From Alphaproteobacteria bacterium (GTDB lineage Bacteria > Pseudomonadota > Alphaproteobacteria > DSM-16000 > Inquilinaceae), in assembly GCA_028277405.1 (NCBI GenBank), contig JANQGH010000062.1, positions 78,216-142,215 on the forward strand: a DNA stretch of 64,000 nt, in the 5' to 3' direction. Below the pieces are notes generated by a model, which was given only the letters and a program-made list of their open reading frames with translations, had not been told where the DNA came from and ran no database searches. Positions 51,092-60,344 of this stretch are shown here, in pieces (position 1 is the stretch's first letter; each line of letters starts with the position of its first letter). The position numbers and the translations under genes are program-made.

Positions 51092-52680
51092 GGATAGCTG
51101 TTCGCTAGGCCGACCAGAACCTCCGTGCCGGACCGGACCTGATAGACCAGCCAATGCTTCTGGTTCGCATCGGCCGGAATGTCCGGCGGGTCGATCCACT
51201 TGGCCGCGAACGAGACCGTGTGCGGCCCGCCGCTGAACTCCAGGATAATGCCACCGGCTTGCCCCTCGGTGAGGCCGCTGGCGTCCAGCGTCGTGTTGCC
51301 GGTGACGGTCAGCACATGGTTCTCGCTGCTGTTAAGTGGAAAGGTGGTCGTCGCACCGAACGTGGCGACCAGGAATGCGTCGTCGGAAGCGGCCGGGCCG
51401 GCCGGCCCCGTCGGCCCTTGCGGCCCCGCTGGCCCCTGAGCGCCTGCCGCGCCGTCTGCCCCGGCGGGGCCTTGAGCCCCGTCCGCTCCGGCCGGACCTT
51501 GCGGACCGACCAGCGACGTGCCCGCGCCCCAGGCTCCCGCCGCCTTCGGCCCAAAGATCGTGTCGCTGGCCGTGTTGATGTAGAAATCACCATCGACCCC
51601 GGTTCCGGCGCCAGGGTCGCCGGCGCCGTTCAGAACCGTCTTGCCGTCAGTGCCGGCGGGACCTTGCGCGCCCGCATCACCTTGCAGACCCTGTGGCCCC
51701 TGATCGCCCTGCAGGCCCTGTGGCCCCTGCGCACCATCGTTGCCGGCCGGACCCTGCAGCCCTTGCGCACCTTCGGCTCCCTGCGGCCCGACGAGAGAGG
51801 TGCCGGCGCCCCACGCGCCACCTGTCTTGGGACCGAAGATCCGATCCGATGCGGTGTTGATGTAAAAGTCGCCATCAACGCCGACGCCGCCGGTCGGATC
51901 GATGCTACCGCTAAGGACGGTCTTGCCGTCCGCCCCATCTGCGCCGGCCGGGCCTTGGATACCTTGCGCACCGTCGGCGCCATCAGCGCCGGCCGGGCCG
52001 TCCAGCCCCTGATCACCTTGTGCCCCTTGAGGCCCCAAGAGGGATGTACCGGCACCCCAAGCGCCACCCGTCTTGGGACCGAAAATCCGGTTTGACGTGG
52101 TATTGATGTAGAAATCGCCGTCGGCGCCAAGACCACCGGTCGGATCGACGCTACCGCTCAGGACGGTCCTTCCGTCAATGCCAGCGGCACCATCCGCGCC
52201 ATCATTCCCGGCAGGCCCCTGGATACCTTGTGGCCCTTGTGGCCCTTGCGCACCGTCCGCCCCCGCTGAACCCGCCGGCCCCTCCGGGCCAACAAGCGAC
52301 CTACCGGTCGGCCACGCGCCACCCGCTTTTGGGCCAAACAGGGTGTCGGTCGCGGTGTTGATGTAGAAGTCACCGTCGGCGCCAATGCCGACACCAGGGT
52401 CGACGATGCCATTGAGGATGGTCTTGCCGTCGGTGCCATCGGCGCCGGCAGGCCCTGCCGCACCGTCCGCACCGTCGTTACCTGCCGGACCCTGCGCACC
52501 GGCCGCGCCCGCATCTCCGGTGTCACCCTTGGGCCCTGTCGGCCCTGCTGGTCCGGTCGGTCCCGTTGGCCCCGTGCCCCCCTGCACCACCACGACCGGC
52601 TCAGGCAACGCGGCTTCGGCCGGCGCATACCGAACCGTCAGGCCCGGCGGCCCGAGCCTGACATAGAACTGCGCGTCCAT
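51088..52680 (-). CDS. Collagen-like phage tail-fibre protein
   Basis: This 530-residue protein has a short N-terminal phage domain, then long stretches of Gly-X-Y triplets (GPTGPTGPAGPTGPKG and so on). They are broken by four copies of a 50-residue module with the pattern DGKTVLSGSxDPTGG, DGDFYINT, FGPKTGGAWGAGTSL. A non-repeat C-terminal tip (about 105 residues) ends in VYQVRSGTEVLVG. Such fibres form collagen-like trimers in bacteriophages. The gene shares its coding direction and overlap with its neighbours. Confidence 0.82.
   Translation of the reverse strand: MDAQFYVRLGPPGLTVRYAPAEAALPEPVVVVQGGTGPTGPTGPAGPTGPKGDTGDAGAAGAQGPAGNDGADGAAGPAGADGTDGKTILNGIVDPGVGIGADGDFYINTATDTLFGPKAGGAWPTGRSLVGPEGPAGSAGADGAQGPQGPQGIQGPAGNDGADGAAGIDGRTVLSGSVDPTGGLGADGDFYINTTSNRIFGPKTGGAWGAGTSLLGPQGAQGDQGLDGPAGADGADGAQGIQGPAGADGADGKTVLSGSIDPTGGVGVDGDFYINTASDRIFGPKTGGAWGAGTSLVGPQGAEGAQGLQGPAGNDGAQGPQGLQGDQGPQGLQGDAGAQGPAGTDGKTVLNGAGDPGAGTGVDGDFYINTASDTIFGPKAAGAWGAGTSLVGPQGPAGADGAQGPAGADGAAGAQGPAGPQGPTGPAGPAASDDAFLVATFGATTTFPLNSSENHVLTVTGNTTLDASGLTEGQAGGIILEFSGGPHTVSFAAKWIDPPDIPADANQKHWLVYQVRSGTEVLVGLANSYP
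51424..52575 (-). repeat. Collagen-like Gly-X-Y repeats with four copies of a larger module
   Basis: Inside the fibre gene, glycine occurs at every third codon over long runs, and a module of about 50 residues recurs four times (near 52300-52440, 52035-52170, 51790-51930 and 51500-51640). Copies are close at the DNA level and could recombine. Confidence 0.8.
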
Positions 52681-52683
52681 GGT

Positions 52684-53067
52684 TTACGGGCTGGCCGGGT
52701 CGGTGACGCCCGGGACGACGCGCACCGTGTTCGACAACAGATGCTCGATCTCGCCGCCAGGCCCCAGCAGCAGCGCATCCCATCGATAGAGGTTGACCGG
52801 AATGGCGGCGGTCTGCGTCCCGGTCATTGTCAGCACGAACTCACCGGTCGCGGCGCCCGTGCTGTCAACGGCCCAAGGATAGGGCGTCGGCCCGCGCTCG
52901 GTCGCGCCCGCCGTCTGTTCGCGGATCTCGGCTTTCATGGTGTAGCCCGTCAGATCCTGCGGGTTGCTGGCGGCATCCAGCATCGTCAGGGTCACCTTGG
53001 CATCCGCACCACGGCGAATGGCGTGCTCGTCGACAAGCGCCGGCACCCGGCGCACGAGGTCGGTCAT
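52684..53067 (-). CDS. Phage tail/baseplate-type hypothetical protein
   Basis: This 127-residue protein begins with a beta-sandwich-like pattern (RRGADAKVTLTMLDAASNPQDLTGYTMKAEI) like BppU N-terminal or similar phage domains. It lies between the collagen-like fibre and the two paralogous DUF4376-like genes. Its stop comes three bases before the fibre start, so it is translated together with it. Confidence 0.65.
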   Translation of the reverse strand: MTDLVRRVPALVDEHAIRRGADAKVTLTMLDAASNPQDLTGYTMKAEIREQTAGATERGPTPYPWAVDSTGAATGEFVLTMTGTQTAAIPVNLYRWDALLLGPGGEIEHLLSNTVRVVPGVTDPASP

Positions 53068-53678
53068 GGCGCGGGCCTCAAGATCGCGTCAAAGGCAGCC
53101 GGGATATCGGCGGCGTCGGCCAGCGTGCCGGCCGCGATATCCGCCTTCACGGCCCAAGACGCCTGGTAGATGGCGTCGATCCCGTCAACGATCGCTTTGC
53201 CCAGTCCGATCATCTGGTCGACCGTGATCAGATGTTCCTGGTCGCTGGCGTCCCGGACCCGAATCTGGCGGCTCGTCTCGCCCTCGACCCTGGCCGTCAG
53301 GGCGCGTGAATAGAGCGCCTGGAGGTTGCGAAAGTCCTGTTCGTCGCGCAGGTCCAGCGTCAGCGTCTTGCCGCCGATGTCGACCGGCGCTCCGCCAGCT
53401 ACGAGCTGGTCGCGGTATTCATTGACCGCCTCGTTCGTCGCCGGGATCGGCGTCGCAATCCAGGTCTGCCATGCCGTTTGCGGATCACCGCGCCATTCAC
53501 GCGGCCCGCGCTCAGCGGTGACCATGCCCTCTGGTCGATCGTCAACGTTCAGACGATACCAGCCGAGCGCGGCCAACTCAGCGTCGCTGAAGTCGCGCGT
53601 GATCGAGCGCGGATACTGTGTGCCATCGGCCGCGACGTATGGCGGCTTCACGTCGTTCAGGTCTTTGTCGACAAGCAT
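53064..53678 (-). CDS. DUF4376-like phage protein, copy 1
   Basis: This 204-residue protein has the DUF4376 feature near residues 80-190: NEYRDQLVAGGAPVDIGG, DFRNLQALYSRAL and HLITVDQMIGLGKAIVDGID. DUF4376 proteins are tail-fibre-associated in many phages. Its end (VKADIAAGTLADAADIPAAFDAI) repeats in the next gene. It overlaps the gene downstream (stop and start). Confidence 0.75.
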   Translation of the reverse strand: MLVDKDLNDVKPPYVAADGTQYPRSITRDFSDAELAALGWYRLNVDDRPEGMVTAERGPREWRGDPQTAWQTWIATPIPATNEAVNEYRDQLVAGGAPVDIGGKTLTLDLRDEQDFRNLQALYSRALTARVEGETSRQIRVRDASDQEHLITVDQMIGLGKAIVDGIDAIYQASWAVKADIAAGTLADAADIPAAFDAILRPAP

Positions 53679-53681
53679 AGC

Positions 53682-54218
53682 CTAGCCCTCCAATGCGGCC
53701 TGAAATGCCGCCGGGATATCCGCCTGGTCGGTCAGCGTACCGGCGTCGATGTCCGCCTTCACCGCCCACGACGCCCGGTAGATCGCGTCGATACCGGCGT
53801 AAATCACCTTGCCGAGCGCGATCATTTCATCGGCCGATATCAGGTGCTCGCTATTGTCGCTGTCGCGCACTCGCAGGCTGATACTTTCGCCTTCACGCGC
53901 GGCGGTCTCGGCTCGCGAGTACAAGGCCTGGACATTGCGCCAGTCCTCTGGGTTACGCAGGTCCATCGAGATGGCCTTGCCGCCACCGATGTCGATCGGG
54001 GCTCCTACCGCCACCAGCGCGTCCCGATGCGCGTTGACGGCCTCACCCAACGCAAGCTTGGCGGCTTCGGCAGCCGCCGCCACCACCGCCGACCAGTCGG
54101 GCTTGGCCCGCTGATCTTCCCAGTCCAGCGCGTCGAACGCCTCACGGGTGTTGTCCGTCAGGCTGCCGCGGTAGGCGGCGCCGGGCACAAGAACACCGAG
54201 AGCAAGAGCAATGTCCAT
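53682..54218 (-). CDS. DUF4376-like phage protein, copy 2
   Basis: This 178-residue protein shares the DUF4376 domain with the neighbour: NAHRDALVAVGAPIDIGG, DWRNVQALYSRAE, HLISADEMIALGKVIYAGID and VKADIDAGTLTDQADIPAAF. The N-terminus differs. It is a tandem paralogue, three bases upstream of copy 1 in the direction of transcription. Confidence 0.75.
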   Translation of the reverse strand: MDIALALGVLVPGAAYRGSLTDNTREAFDALDWEDQRAKPDWSAVVAAAAEAAKLALGEAVNAHRDALVAVGAPIDIGGGKAISMDLRNPEDWRNVQALYSRAETAAREGESISLRVRDSDNSEHLISADEMIALGKVIYAGIDAIYRASWAVKADIDAGTLTDQADIPAAFQAALEG

Positions 54219-54220
54219 GA

Positions 54221-55291
54221 TTAAGCCACCTTCCAGATTTTGAGTTCGGAGTAGACCTCGACCTCGCCAAAGCCGCAGGCAGCGCCAAAACCAACCGTAC
54301 CCTCGGTTAAGTCGCAGCGATGTTGCAGTTCAAAGTTTTTTGAGCCCGCAATTGTGAAGCGCCCACACACTGAGGCATGCGTCTGCGAGCTTGGTGCGCC
54401 TGAAGCCCCGTCGCAAGATTGGCCGACAAGCGTTGTTGTGTTGTCTGACGTGTTCCTCCACCGAAGCTGATGCGAGTTGACGCTATAACCGGGCGCTGTC
54501 GCTTCTAGCCAATACGTGCCGGCCGGTAGCGTGACCTGGTTGCTCCCTACTAATGCCCCAGAGATTAGATTGGCCTTGACCGTGTTCAGATCGCGGGTCC
54601 GCCAAGCGGCGGACGTGAATGTGCCGCCGTGCGTCCCGGACGCCTTTTCGTCGCGGACGTGAAGCAACTCATCTTCGAACGCGCCACCGGTATCCAACGG
54701 CTGCCCGTTCTGCAGGATCGGCCCGAGCACGTTTAGGCTGGTGGTGATCTCTACATCGGCGTTCTCAAGCAGCCGCAGGGCCGGGATGGTGTCGATCAGA
54801 AAGTCGATCGCATCAGGCGTTCGGATTTGCCAGGGGTTCCCGCCTGGATGTGCGATGTCGGCCGGCGTCGCAATAAAGAGGTTGCGCGCGTTTGGCGTTC
54901 CGGTGGTCTCGTATCTGAGCTGCAGCGCGGTTGCCCCTGCGGCTGGCCCCAAATCGATAACCTGCTCGCCAGTAAACGTATTGCCGCTCCCAACGAGCGC
55001 GTAGCCCGCGTCATTGGTGAATTGCGAGACGTTCGCGTTCGGCAGGCTGAAGACACCGGTCGACGGGTTGATGCGGGCGATGACCACATCGTTCGTGCCG
55101 TCGAAGATGTTCAGTTCCCAAAGGGTGCCGGAGACTTCCCTGACCCACAGCATCCCACCGGCGGCGTAGGCTGGCCGTGTGGCGCCACGATGCAGGCTGT
55201 TGAGCGCGTCGCGCCAAGAGCCCAGATCACTGGCCAGATCCGTCCCGGTCTTTGTGTCAGGATTGATCGTGCCGAAGTCGAATTGAGACAT
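54221..55291 (-). CDS. Phage tail fibre-like protein
   Basis: This 356-residue protein begins MSQFDFGTINPDTKTGTDLA, a common start of phage fibre proteins, then has a beta-rich head (NVSQFTNDAGYALVGSGNTF) and a C-terminal receptor-type domain with four cysteines. It follows gpJ by three bases. It most probably forms a side fibre with the collagen-like protein. Confidence 0.7.
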   Translation of the reverse strand: MSQFDFGTINPDTKTGTDLASDLGSWRDALNSLHRGATRPAYAAGGMLWVREVSGTLWELNIFDGTNDVVIARINPSTGVFSLPNANVSQFTNDAGYALVGSGNTFTGEQVIDLGPAAGATALQLRYETTGTPNARNLFIATPADIAHPGGNPWQIRTPDAIDFLIDTIPALRLLENADVEITTSLNVLGPILQNGQPLDTGGAFEDELLHVRDEKASGTHGGTFTSAAWRTRDLNTVKANLISGALVGSNQVTLPAGTYWLEATAPGYSVNSHQLRWRNTSDNTTTLVGQSCDGASGAPSSQTHASVCGRFTIAGSKNFELQHRCDLTEGTVGFGAACGFGEVEVYSELKIWKVA

Positions 55292-55294
55292 GGT

Positions 55295-58200
55295 CTAGCC
55301 CTGATATCCATAGCCCTTGGCGACGTAATCAAACGTGCGCTGGATGGCTGTGTCGGTGTTGTCGAAGAACTGAATGGTGAAGCCGCTGGCGCTCTTCGCG
55401 GTGATCGTCCAATAGTCGCCCGTCGCCAGATCCTGCGCCGCGATGCCAAGTCCCTTCAGCGCGTTGAACGCTGGCGCGAACGTGATGGTCCGGCCGGCTG
55501 GCGTGACAACGAGATCGTCACCGGCCTCAACCCGATCGGGCATGTCCACCGTCACCTCCAGATCGATGATGTTCGGCGATATGTTCGTGCTGACGCCGGA
55601 CAGCAGGATGCGGAACTCGAAGGCGCGGGCGGTGTAATCGCCGACCACCAGCGTCTGCCATGCCGACCAGACCGGAGAGCCGGCCGGATCGTCCGACGTG
55701 AAGCGCACCTGCACTTCGGCAGCCCATTCGTCCGCCGTCGTACCGCTCAGATTCTCGACCGACGTCAAGCTGGCCCAGCTCGACATGACGTTCTGGTTGT
55801 TCAGACCGCTGGCGTTGACGTTGGCTGACACGCGGCTGGTGTAGACGGCCCCGAGGTCCACGTCCGTGGCAAAGTCGTATTGACCGCTGGCATAAAAGGC
55901 GCCCGGCGATTGCTCCGCTAGCCGTAGATTGTTGGTCACCACAGCCGTCTGCGTCTTGGTGCCGGTGAAGCCCGGATCTTCGTCAGCCGTCTCGACGACG
56001 TTCAGCCCCTCCACGCTGCCGATCGTCGAGACGATCGAGGTGGCGTTGACACTTTCGGTCCCTTGCTCCGTCACCGCCTTGATCAGGAACGTGCCGCCGT
56101 TGGCCGGGATCTGCACCACGGTCCCCTCGACGCGCGGCTGAACGTCGATCGCCTCGCCCCAGCCCGGCCCGTCGGTACGTGGCGACCGCTTGATGCGATA
56201 GTGCGACAGGTTCAGGTCGGGCACCGGGTCCCAGCTCAGGGTCGCGATCGAGCCGACAACGGAGATGGTGAAGTTCTGAACGTCGGACGGCGGGCCATCC
56301 AGAACCCCCAGGGTCGCGCCATAGGTCGTCCAGGGCGACACCCGCCCCAGATTGTCCAGCGATCGCACCCGAAATTCCCACGGCCCGTCCTCGGTGGGCG
56401 CGATATCGATCGACAGGGACGAGGTGGTTCCGGCCGGCTGAAACGCGCGCCCGTCGGTCGGCTTGACCTCGACCTCAAACAGGGTCACCCGCGCGTCGTC
56501 CGGCGCTTCCCACGAGAAGGTCACGGCCGTCAGGATCGTGGCGGCCGGCTTGTAGAGATATTCACTGTGGCTCGGGTTGATCGGCTTTTTCAGCGCGCCG
56601 GACGGCAACGCGGTGAAGGTCGGCGCGTCCAGCACCAGCCCCTGTTCGATGCGCGCATACTTGTTCGGGTCGTGCAGCAGGGCCGTGATCTCGAAGATGT
56701 TGGCCTCCGCCTCCACCACGCTCAGGATGCGGAACTGGCGCGGCGCCACCGGCGAGACGATCCAGACCGCGCCCGGCACCGGCGCGGCCGGCAGCGCCGT
56801 CGTCCAGGTCAACGTCGTATGGTCGCCGGCCCCGTTGGTCAGCGTCCGGTCCTCGATCGAGCCGTCCGGCATCACCACCGAAAGCGTATAGGTCGAGACG
56901 CCGTCGATCGTGACGGCCTCGTCGATCACCAGGCTGGTCGTGCCTGGCGTCACCACACGTCCGCCTTGCCGCGTGCCGGCATAGGCCGGGTCGGCGATCG
57001 AAACGATATCCCCCGGCCCCACATCCGCATGGTCCCAGGACGCGCGATAGGTCACCGTCTCGGTCTGGTTCCAGGCCGTGTCCAGCGCCCACAGGCCGGT
57101 GCGATAGGCCTGGCCGCGCCGCGTGCAGCCCACCGCCTTGATCTCCGCCGGCCGCCAGCCATATTCCGCGATCCGCGCCGGGTCCTCGACCACCTCGATC
57201 GCCGCCTTGTAGCCGTCATCCGGGTCGTGCCAGGAGACCAGCGCCACCGTCGGCCGCGTCTTCAACCCGGTGCCGGAATAAGTGAACAGCCCGTCGATCA
57301 CGTTGGCCGGCGTCACCAGCTTCACCGGGTCGGCCGGCTTGTCCTGGCTGACCGTGACCGCGCCGGAGGCCCAATGGGTGATGCCCCGGAACGAGCCGGC
57401 GACGAGCTGCACAGCCCGGATCGCATCCTCGCGCCCCTCGACCACGCCGTTGAAGGTGTAGCGCGGCTCCTGTCCGCCCAGCCCGTCATCGACCAGTTCG
57501 TCGCAATATTGCGCGATGTCGTAGAGCGCCCATTTGTCGACCTGGTCGGCGTCGATGAAATCGCCCAGCCCCCAGCGCCTGTTGGTCAACAGCGCGTACA
57601 GCACCCAGGCGGGGTTGTCGGTCCACTCGGTCTTGAAGGTGCCGTTCCACAGGCCGGTATACTGCCGTGTCTGCGGGTCATAGTTCGACGGCACGTCAAC
57701 CAGCAGGCCGAAGATCTCATAGTTCCGCGTCGGCACCCGGCCGCCGAACGCCTCGGCATCGGCCGACACGGCCGCAAACGCCGTGTCCGGGTATTGCAGC
57801 TTGGCGTCGATCAGTTCGGTGTAGGAGGCCCAGAACAGGCTATCCACCTCCTTCACCGAGGTACGGTCGCCGGTCACCCGCCGCATGCGCACCTGCCACG
57901 GCGCGCCAGCTTCGGGTAACGCGACCCGATAGGCACGCTCGTAAGGGCTGGTGGTCTTGCCGAGCACCCGGTCGGTCAGAGCTTCCGACCAGACCCCGCC
58001 ATTCGGCATCACGTCGATCGCCAGGTCGACGAAGGACCGGACGATGTCGCCATTGTCCCGCACCCAGCTCAGACCGTTCGGAAGGCGTGCCTTCACGCGC
58101 ACCGCATCGACGGTCGGGTCGGTCACCTGCCGCGTCACCGATCCGTCGCCGCTGCCCGAGCCCTCCGGCGAGTCCTTCGTCACCTCGACGCCCACCGGGA

Positions 58201-58501
58201 TCTCGCGCTCGACCTCGGTAAAGCCCTCCACATGCGGCTGGTCCGGCAACCCTGTCCGCCCCCAGACCACGACACCCTCGACGGAGAAGCTGTCGTCCTG
58301 ATGCTGCAGCGGCGTGTCGTCCAGAAAGACGCTCTTGAGATTGTCCTTCAGCCCGCCGATGGGCCCTTCGCTGACCACGTCCATGATGCGGGCGGTCGCG
58401 ATCGAGCGCAGCGTGTTCGGGGCCTCGCGCCCGCCACCACCGCCGCCGCCCTTGCCGCCGCCCCCCTGGCCTTGAATGGGGCCACCTTGGATGCTTCTCA
58501 T
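55295..58501 (-). CDS. Phage host-specificity (tip attachment) protein J
   Basis: This 1068-residue protein is the lambda gpJ homologue at the tail tip. The N-terminus has a glycine-rich stretch, then RSIATARIMDVVSEGPIGGL and the attachment region (FSVEGVVVWGRTGLPDQPHVEGF, WNGTFKTEWTDNPAWVLYALLTNRRWGLGDFI), fibronectin-like domains near 700-900 and a coil-beta end. It forms the central tail tip and binds the receptor. Its ATG overlaps the gpI stop. The size is close to lambda J (1132). Confidence 0.88.
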   Translation of the reverse strand: MRSIQGGPIQGQGGGGKGGGGGGGREAPNTLRSIATARIMDVVSEGPIGGLKDNLKSVFLDDTPLQHQDDSFSVEGVVVWGRTGLPDQPHVEGFTEVEREIPVGVEVTKDSPEGSGSGDGSVTRQVTDPTVDAVRVKARLPNGLSWVRDNGDIVRSFVDLAIDVMPNGGVWSEALTDRVLGKTTSPYERAYRVALPEAGAPWQVRMRRVTGDRTSVKEVDSLFWASYTELIDAKLQYPDTAFAAVSADAEAFGGRVPTRNYEIFGLLVDVPSNYDPQTRQYTGLWNGTFKTEWTDNPAWVLYALLTNRRWGLGDFIDADQVDKWALYDIAQYCDELVDDGLGGQEPRYTFNGVVEGREDAIRAVQLVAGSFRGITHWASGAVTVSQDKPADPVKLVTPANVIDGLFTYSGTGLKTRPTVALVSWHDPDDGYKAAIEVVEDPARIAEYGWRPAEIKAVGCTRRGQAYRTGLWALDTAWNQTETVTYRASWDHADVGPGDIVSIADPAYAGTRQGGRVVTPGTTSLVIDEAVTIDGVSTYTLSVVMPDGSIEDRTLTNGAGDHTTLTWTTALPAAPVPGAVWIVSPVAPRQFRILSVVEAEANIFEITALLHDPNKYARIEQGLVLDAPTFTALPSGALKKPINPSHSEYLYKPAATILTAVTFSWEAPDDARVTLFEVEVKPTDGRAFQPAGTTSSLSIDIAPTEDGPWEFRVRSLDNLGRVSPWTTYGATLGVLDGPPSDVQNFTISVVGSIATLSWDPVPDLNLSHYRIKRSPRTDGPGWGEAIDVQPRVEGTVVQIPANGGTFLIKAVTEQGTESVNATSIVSTIGSVEGLNVVETADEDPGFTGTKTQTAVVTNNLRLAEQSPGAFYASGQYDFATDVDLGAVYTSRVSANVNASGLNNQNVMSSWASLTSVENLSGTTADEWAAEVQVRFTSDDPAGSPVWSAWQTLVVGDYTARAFEFRILLSGVSTNISPNIIDLEVTVDMPDRVEAGDDLVVTPAGRTITFAPAFNALKGLGIAAQDLATGDYWTITAKSASGFTIQFFDNTDTAIQRTFDYVAKGYGYQG

Positions 58502-59163
58502 GGCGTCTTGGTCAGGAACTTGTTGGAGTTCGCACCATCGCGACCCGCATAGGGCAACTCTTCGACCGCGATGCCCGCGCTGCCGACCACCGACCCAACC
58601 CGGAACAGTCCGAACGCCAGCGGCACCGGATTGCCCGCCTCGATCCGGTTAACGCCGCTGTTGAACAGGAACGACGGGCGCTTGTCGGGGCTTTCGTTGC
58701 TCTGGATGCTTGGGGTTGGGGCAAGCAGCTGTGAGACGCCGGACAAGCCGGCCGCGACACCAACCTTGAACGCAATACTCGCTGCCACCTGTGCGACAGT
58801 AGCTGTTTGGCCAGCCGCGGCGGCTGCAGCGGCAGCGCCAGGGCCACCAAGCGCAAACGAGGTGGCGATCAACGCTGCAGATATGATGATCTTCACAAAC
58901 CCACCGTTGCTCCCAGCACCCTCAACCACCGGCACGAAGTGAATGTCGCCCTCATCGGCCAGCAGCGTCAGAGTCTGCGCCTCATGCTCGAACCCATCCT
59001 CCAGGTCACCGCTGATCACGTAAAAGCTGCCCTCCGACAGCCGCTGGCGGAAACCCGGCACCTGCCGAGACAGCCCGCGCATGGCCTCCGCCGGCGATGC
59101 CACGTCCCAATGAAAAGGCCCGCCGAAGCGGGCCAAGTCACCGTGCAAATGAATCGTTCTCAC
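58498..59163 (-). CDS. Phage tail assembly protein I
   Basis: This 221-residue protein is the gpI family member that precedes J: RTIHLHGDLARFGGPFHWDVASPAEAMRGL, then a hydrophobic Ala/Gly-rich middle and the late NPVPLAFGLFRVGS. I chose the GTG at 59163 since it overlaps the upstream gene's stop (GTGA) and gives the normal start RTIHLHG. Its role in lambda is tail-tip assembly. Confidence 0.82.
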   Translation of the reverse strand: MRTIHLHGDLARFGGPFHWDVASPAEAMRGLSRQVPGFRQRLSEGSFYVISGDLEDGFEHEAQTLTLLADEGDIHFVPVVEGAGSNGGFVKIIISAALIATSFALGGPGAAAAAAAAGQTATVAQVAASIAFKVGVAAGLSGVSQLLAPTPSIQSNESPDKRPSFLFNSGVNRIEAGNPVPLAFGLFRVGSVVGSAGIAVEELPYAGRDGANSNKFLTKTP

Positions 59164-59357
59164 GAGACGCCATCCAATCCATCCGACCATTCCGACAGTT
59201 GCCTTGCCAGCAACGCCGCCAGCCTGCGCGAAATCCGTCCGATCCCCATCTGTCCGTTGCTTGCCCTCAACAGAACATCAAAGCCGCCGCGATCGCCGGA
59301 GAGCCCAAAGCTGGTGAAGTCGACGGAGAACGATGCCTTGGTCGGCTCCTTGGCCAT
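59160..59357 (-). CDS. Small phage protein upstream of I
   Basis: This 65-residue protein begins MAKEPTKASFSVDFTSFGLSG and ends RQLSEWSDGLDGVS. It overlaps the start of gene I. No family recognised. It lies immediately after the terminator of the accessory cassette, so it needs its own promoter, antitermination or readthrough. Confidence 0.55.
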   Translation of the reverse strand: MAKEPTKASFSVDFTSFGLSGDRGGFDVLLRASNGQMGIGRISRRLAALLARQLSEWSDGLDGVS

Positions 59358-59435
59358 TCGCGTCATCCTTCTGCATCGACCAATGCGCATGAACCTTGTC
59401 ACGACATCCTGCCGAGTCATTGAAACTTCGCCGCC

Positions 59436-59463
59436 TAAAAGAAAACCCCGCCGGGGCGGGGTT
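59436..59463 (-). terminator. Rho-independent terminator after the accessory cassette
   Basis: The stem AACCCCG (59444-59450) pairs with CGGGGTT (59457-59463) around a six-base loop. On the minus strand it is followed by a TTTTCTTTT tract (59445-59436). It lies 88 bases beyond the end of the third cassette gene and would stop the leftward transcript before gene I. Confidence 0.8.
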
Positions 59464-59550
59464 GGCATTCATTTTCGTCTATCAGAGCGGCATGTCAAAA
59501 ACACGCCTATCTGAGGCACAGCGATGCGAAGTGAAGCAAAAGCATCAGAG

Positions 59551-59979
59551 TCAATCTGAGTCTTCATCTTCCATGATGTTCAGAATTCCACCAACATAGT
59601 CTAAGCCGTCTATGTGAACGACTATTCGTATCACTCCTGCGCAAGATATGCTGAAGGGCGCTATCACTGTTTTGCTAATAAACCCCATCGTCGGCGCGCC
59701 AGTTCTATGAGATTCGGCCTTTGTCGTTTCTATTAGCTCACTTTCAATCGTCCCAATAGACCGCAAGTCTTCTTCAGGAATCTGTATGCTCGTCTGAATT
59801 GCTTCAATTTCATCACTGCTATCAAGTATTACTCTTGTATAGAAACACATCTTGGGAAAGGCAAAGGGGAACTTCGGCGCGATAAGATTGTCTGGATAGA
59901 TGCCAACCAACGTGTCCATACCCATCTTCTCTTCGCGAATGTCGTCGCAAAACAGAGAGATCGCCGACCGAGGAAGCAT
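59551..59979 (-). CDS. AT-rich hypothetical protein of DUF6941-like type
   Basis: This 142-residue protein has the pattern LFCDDIREEKMGMDTLVGIYPDNL, typical of the DUF6941 group (small proteins of unknown role with an N-terminal CDDIR..VGVY motif). The rest is beta-rich. AT content is clearly higher than in the phage genes. It is coded directly after the XRE gene with a stop/start overlap (ATGA), so the three genes form one cassette. Function not claimed. Confidence 0.5.
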   Translation of the reverse strand: MLPRSAISLFCDDIREEKMGMDTLVGIYPDNLIAPKFPFAFPKMCFYTRVILDSSDEIEAIQTSIQIPEEDLRSIGTIESELIETTKAESHRTGAPTMGFISKTVIAPFSISCAGVIRIVVHIDGLDYVGGILNIMEDEDSD

Positions 59980-60344
59980 CAGGCGGCTCTTGACACTGCG
60001 TAGTTGGGGCTTTCAACGCCAACCGTCGTAACAGACGTGGATGCAGTCTTAGTCTGTATGTTAACGCCAGGCCTTGATGCTGGAGCCTTCAGCTCGAACA
60101 AGATTTCCCTTCCCATCGAGTTGGCCAACTCGGCAACTCTGCCAAGCGTCATGTCCTTGCGTCCATTGATCTCACGATTGATGACCGACCGATGCACACC
60201 GATCCGACGCGCAACCTCGGATTGGGTCAAACCATTCGCGCGCCGCTCCTCAGCTAGAGCCTTTTGAATGGATCGACGCACACGATCAATAAATCGGGTG
60301 GCGGCGCGCCTGTTAGGCGAAAGAGTAAGCCGAAACGACGCCAT
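59979..60344 (-). CDS. XRE-type helix-turn-helix protein, probable antitoxin
   Basis: This 121-residue protein has a Cro/C1-type helix-turn-helix at about 39-77 (LTQSEVARRIGVHRSVINREINGR) and a disordered tail. Its start lies 32 bases inside the end of the upstream gene, as in HigB/HigA pairs where toxin comes first. It likely represses the cassette and neutralises the partner. Its tail after residue 90 is rich in Ser/Thr. Confidence 0.72.
   Translation of the reverse strand: MASFRLTLSPNRRAATRFIDRVRRSIQKALAEERRANGLTQSEVARRIGVHRSVINREINGRKDMTLGRVAELANSMGREILFELKAPASRPGVNIQTKTASTSVTTVGVESPNYAVSRAA

Noticed and set aside
51424..52575. Repeats in the fibre gene as a possible CRISPR array.
   Set aside because: The repeats are in frame, code for Gly-X-Y and a repeated domain, and lack regular short repeats with unique spacers.
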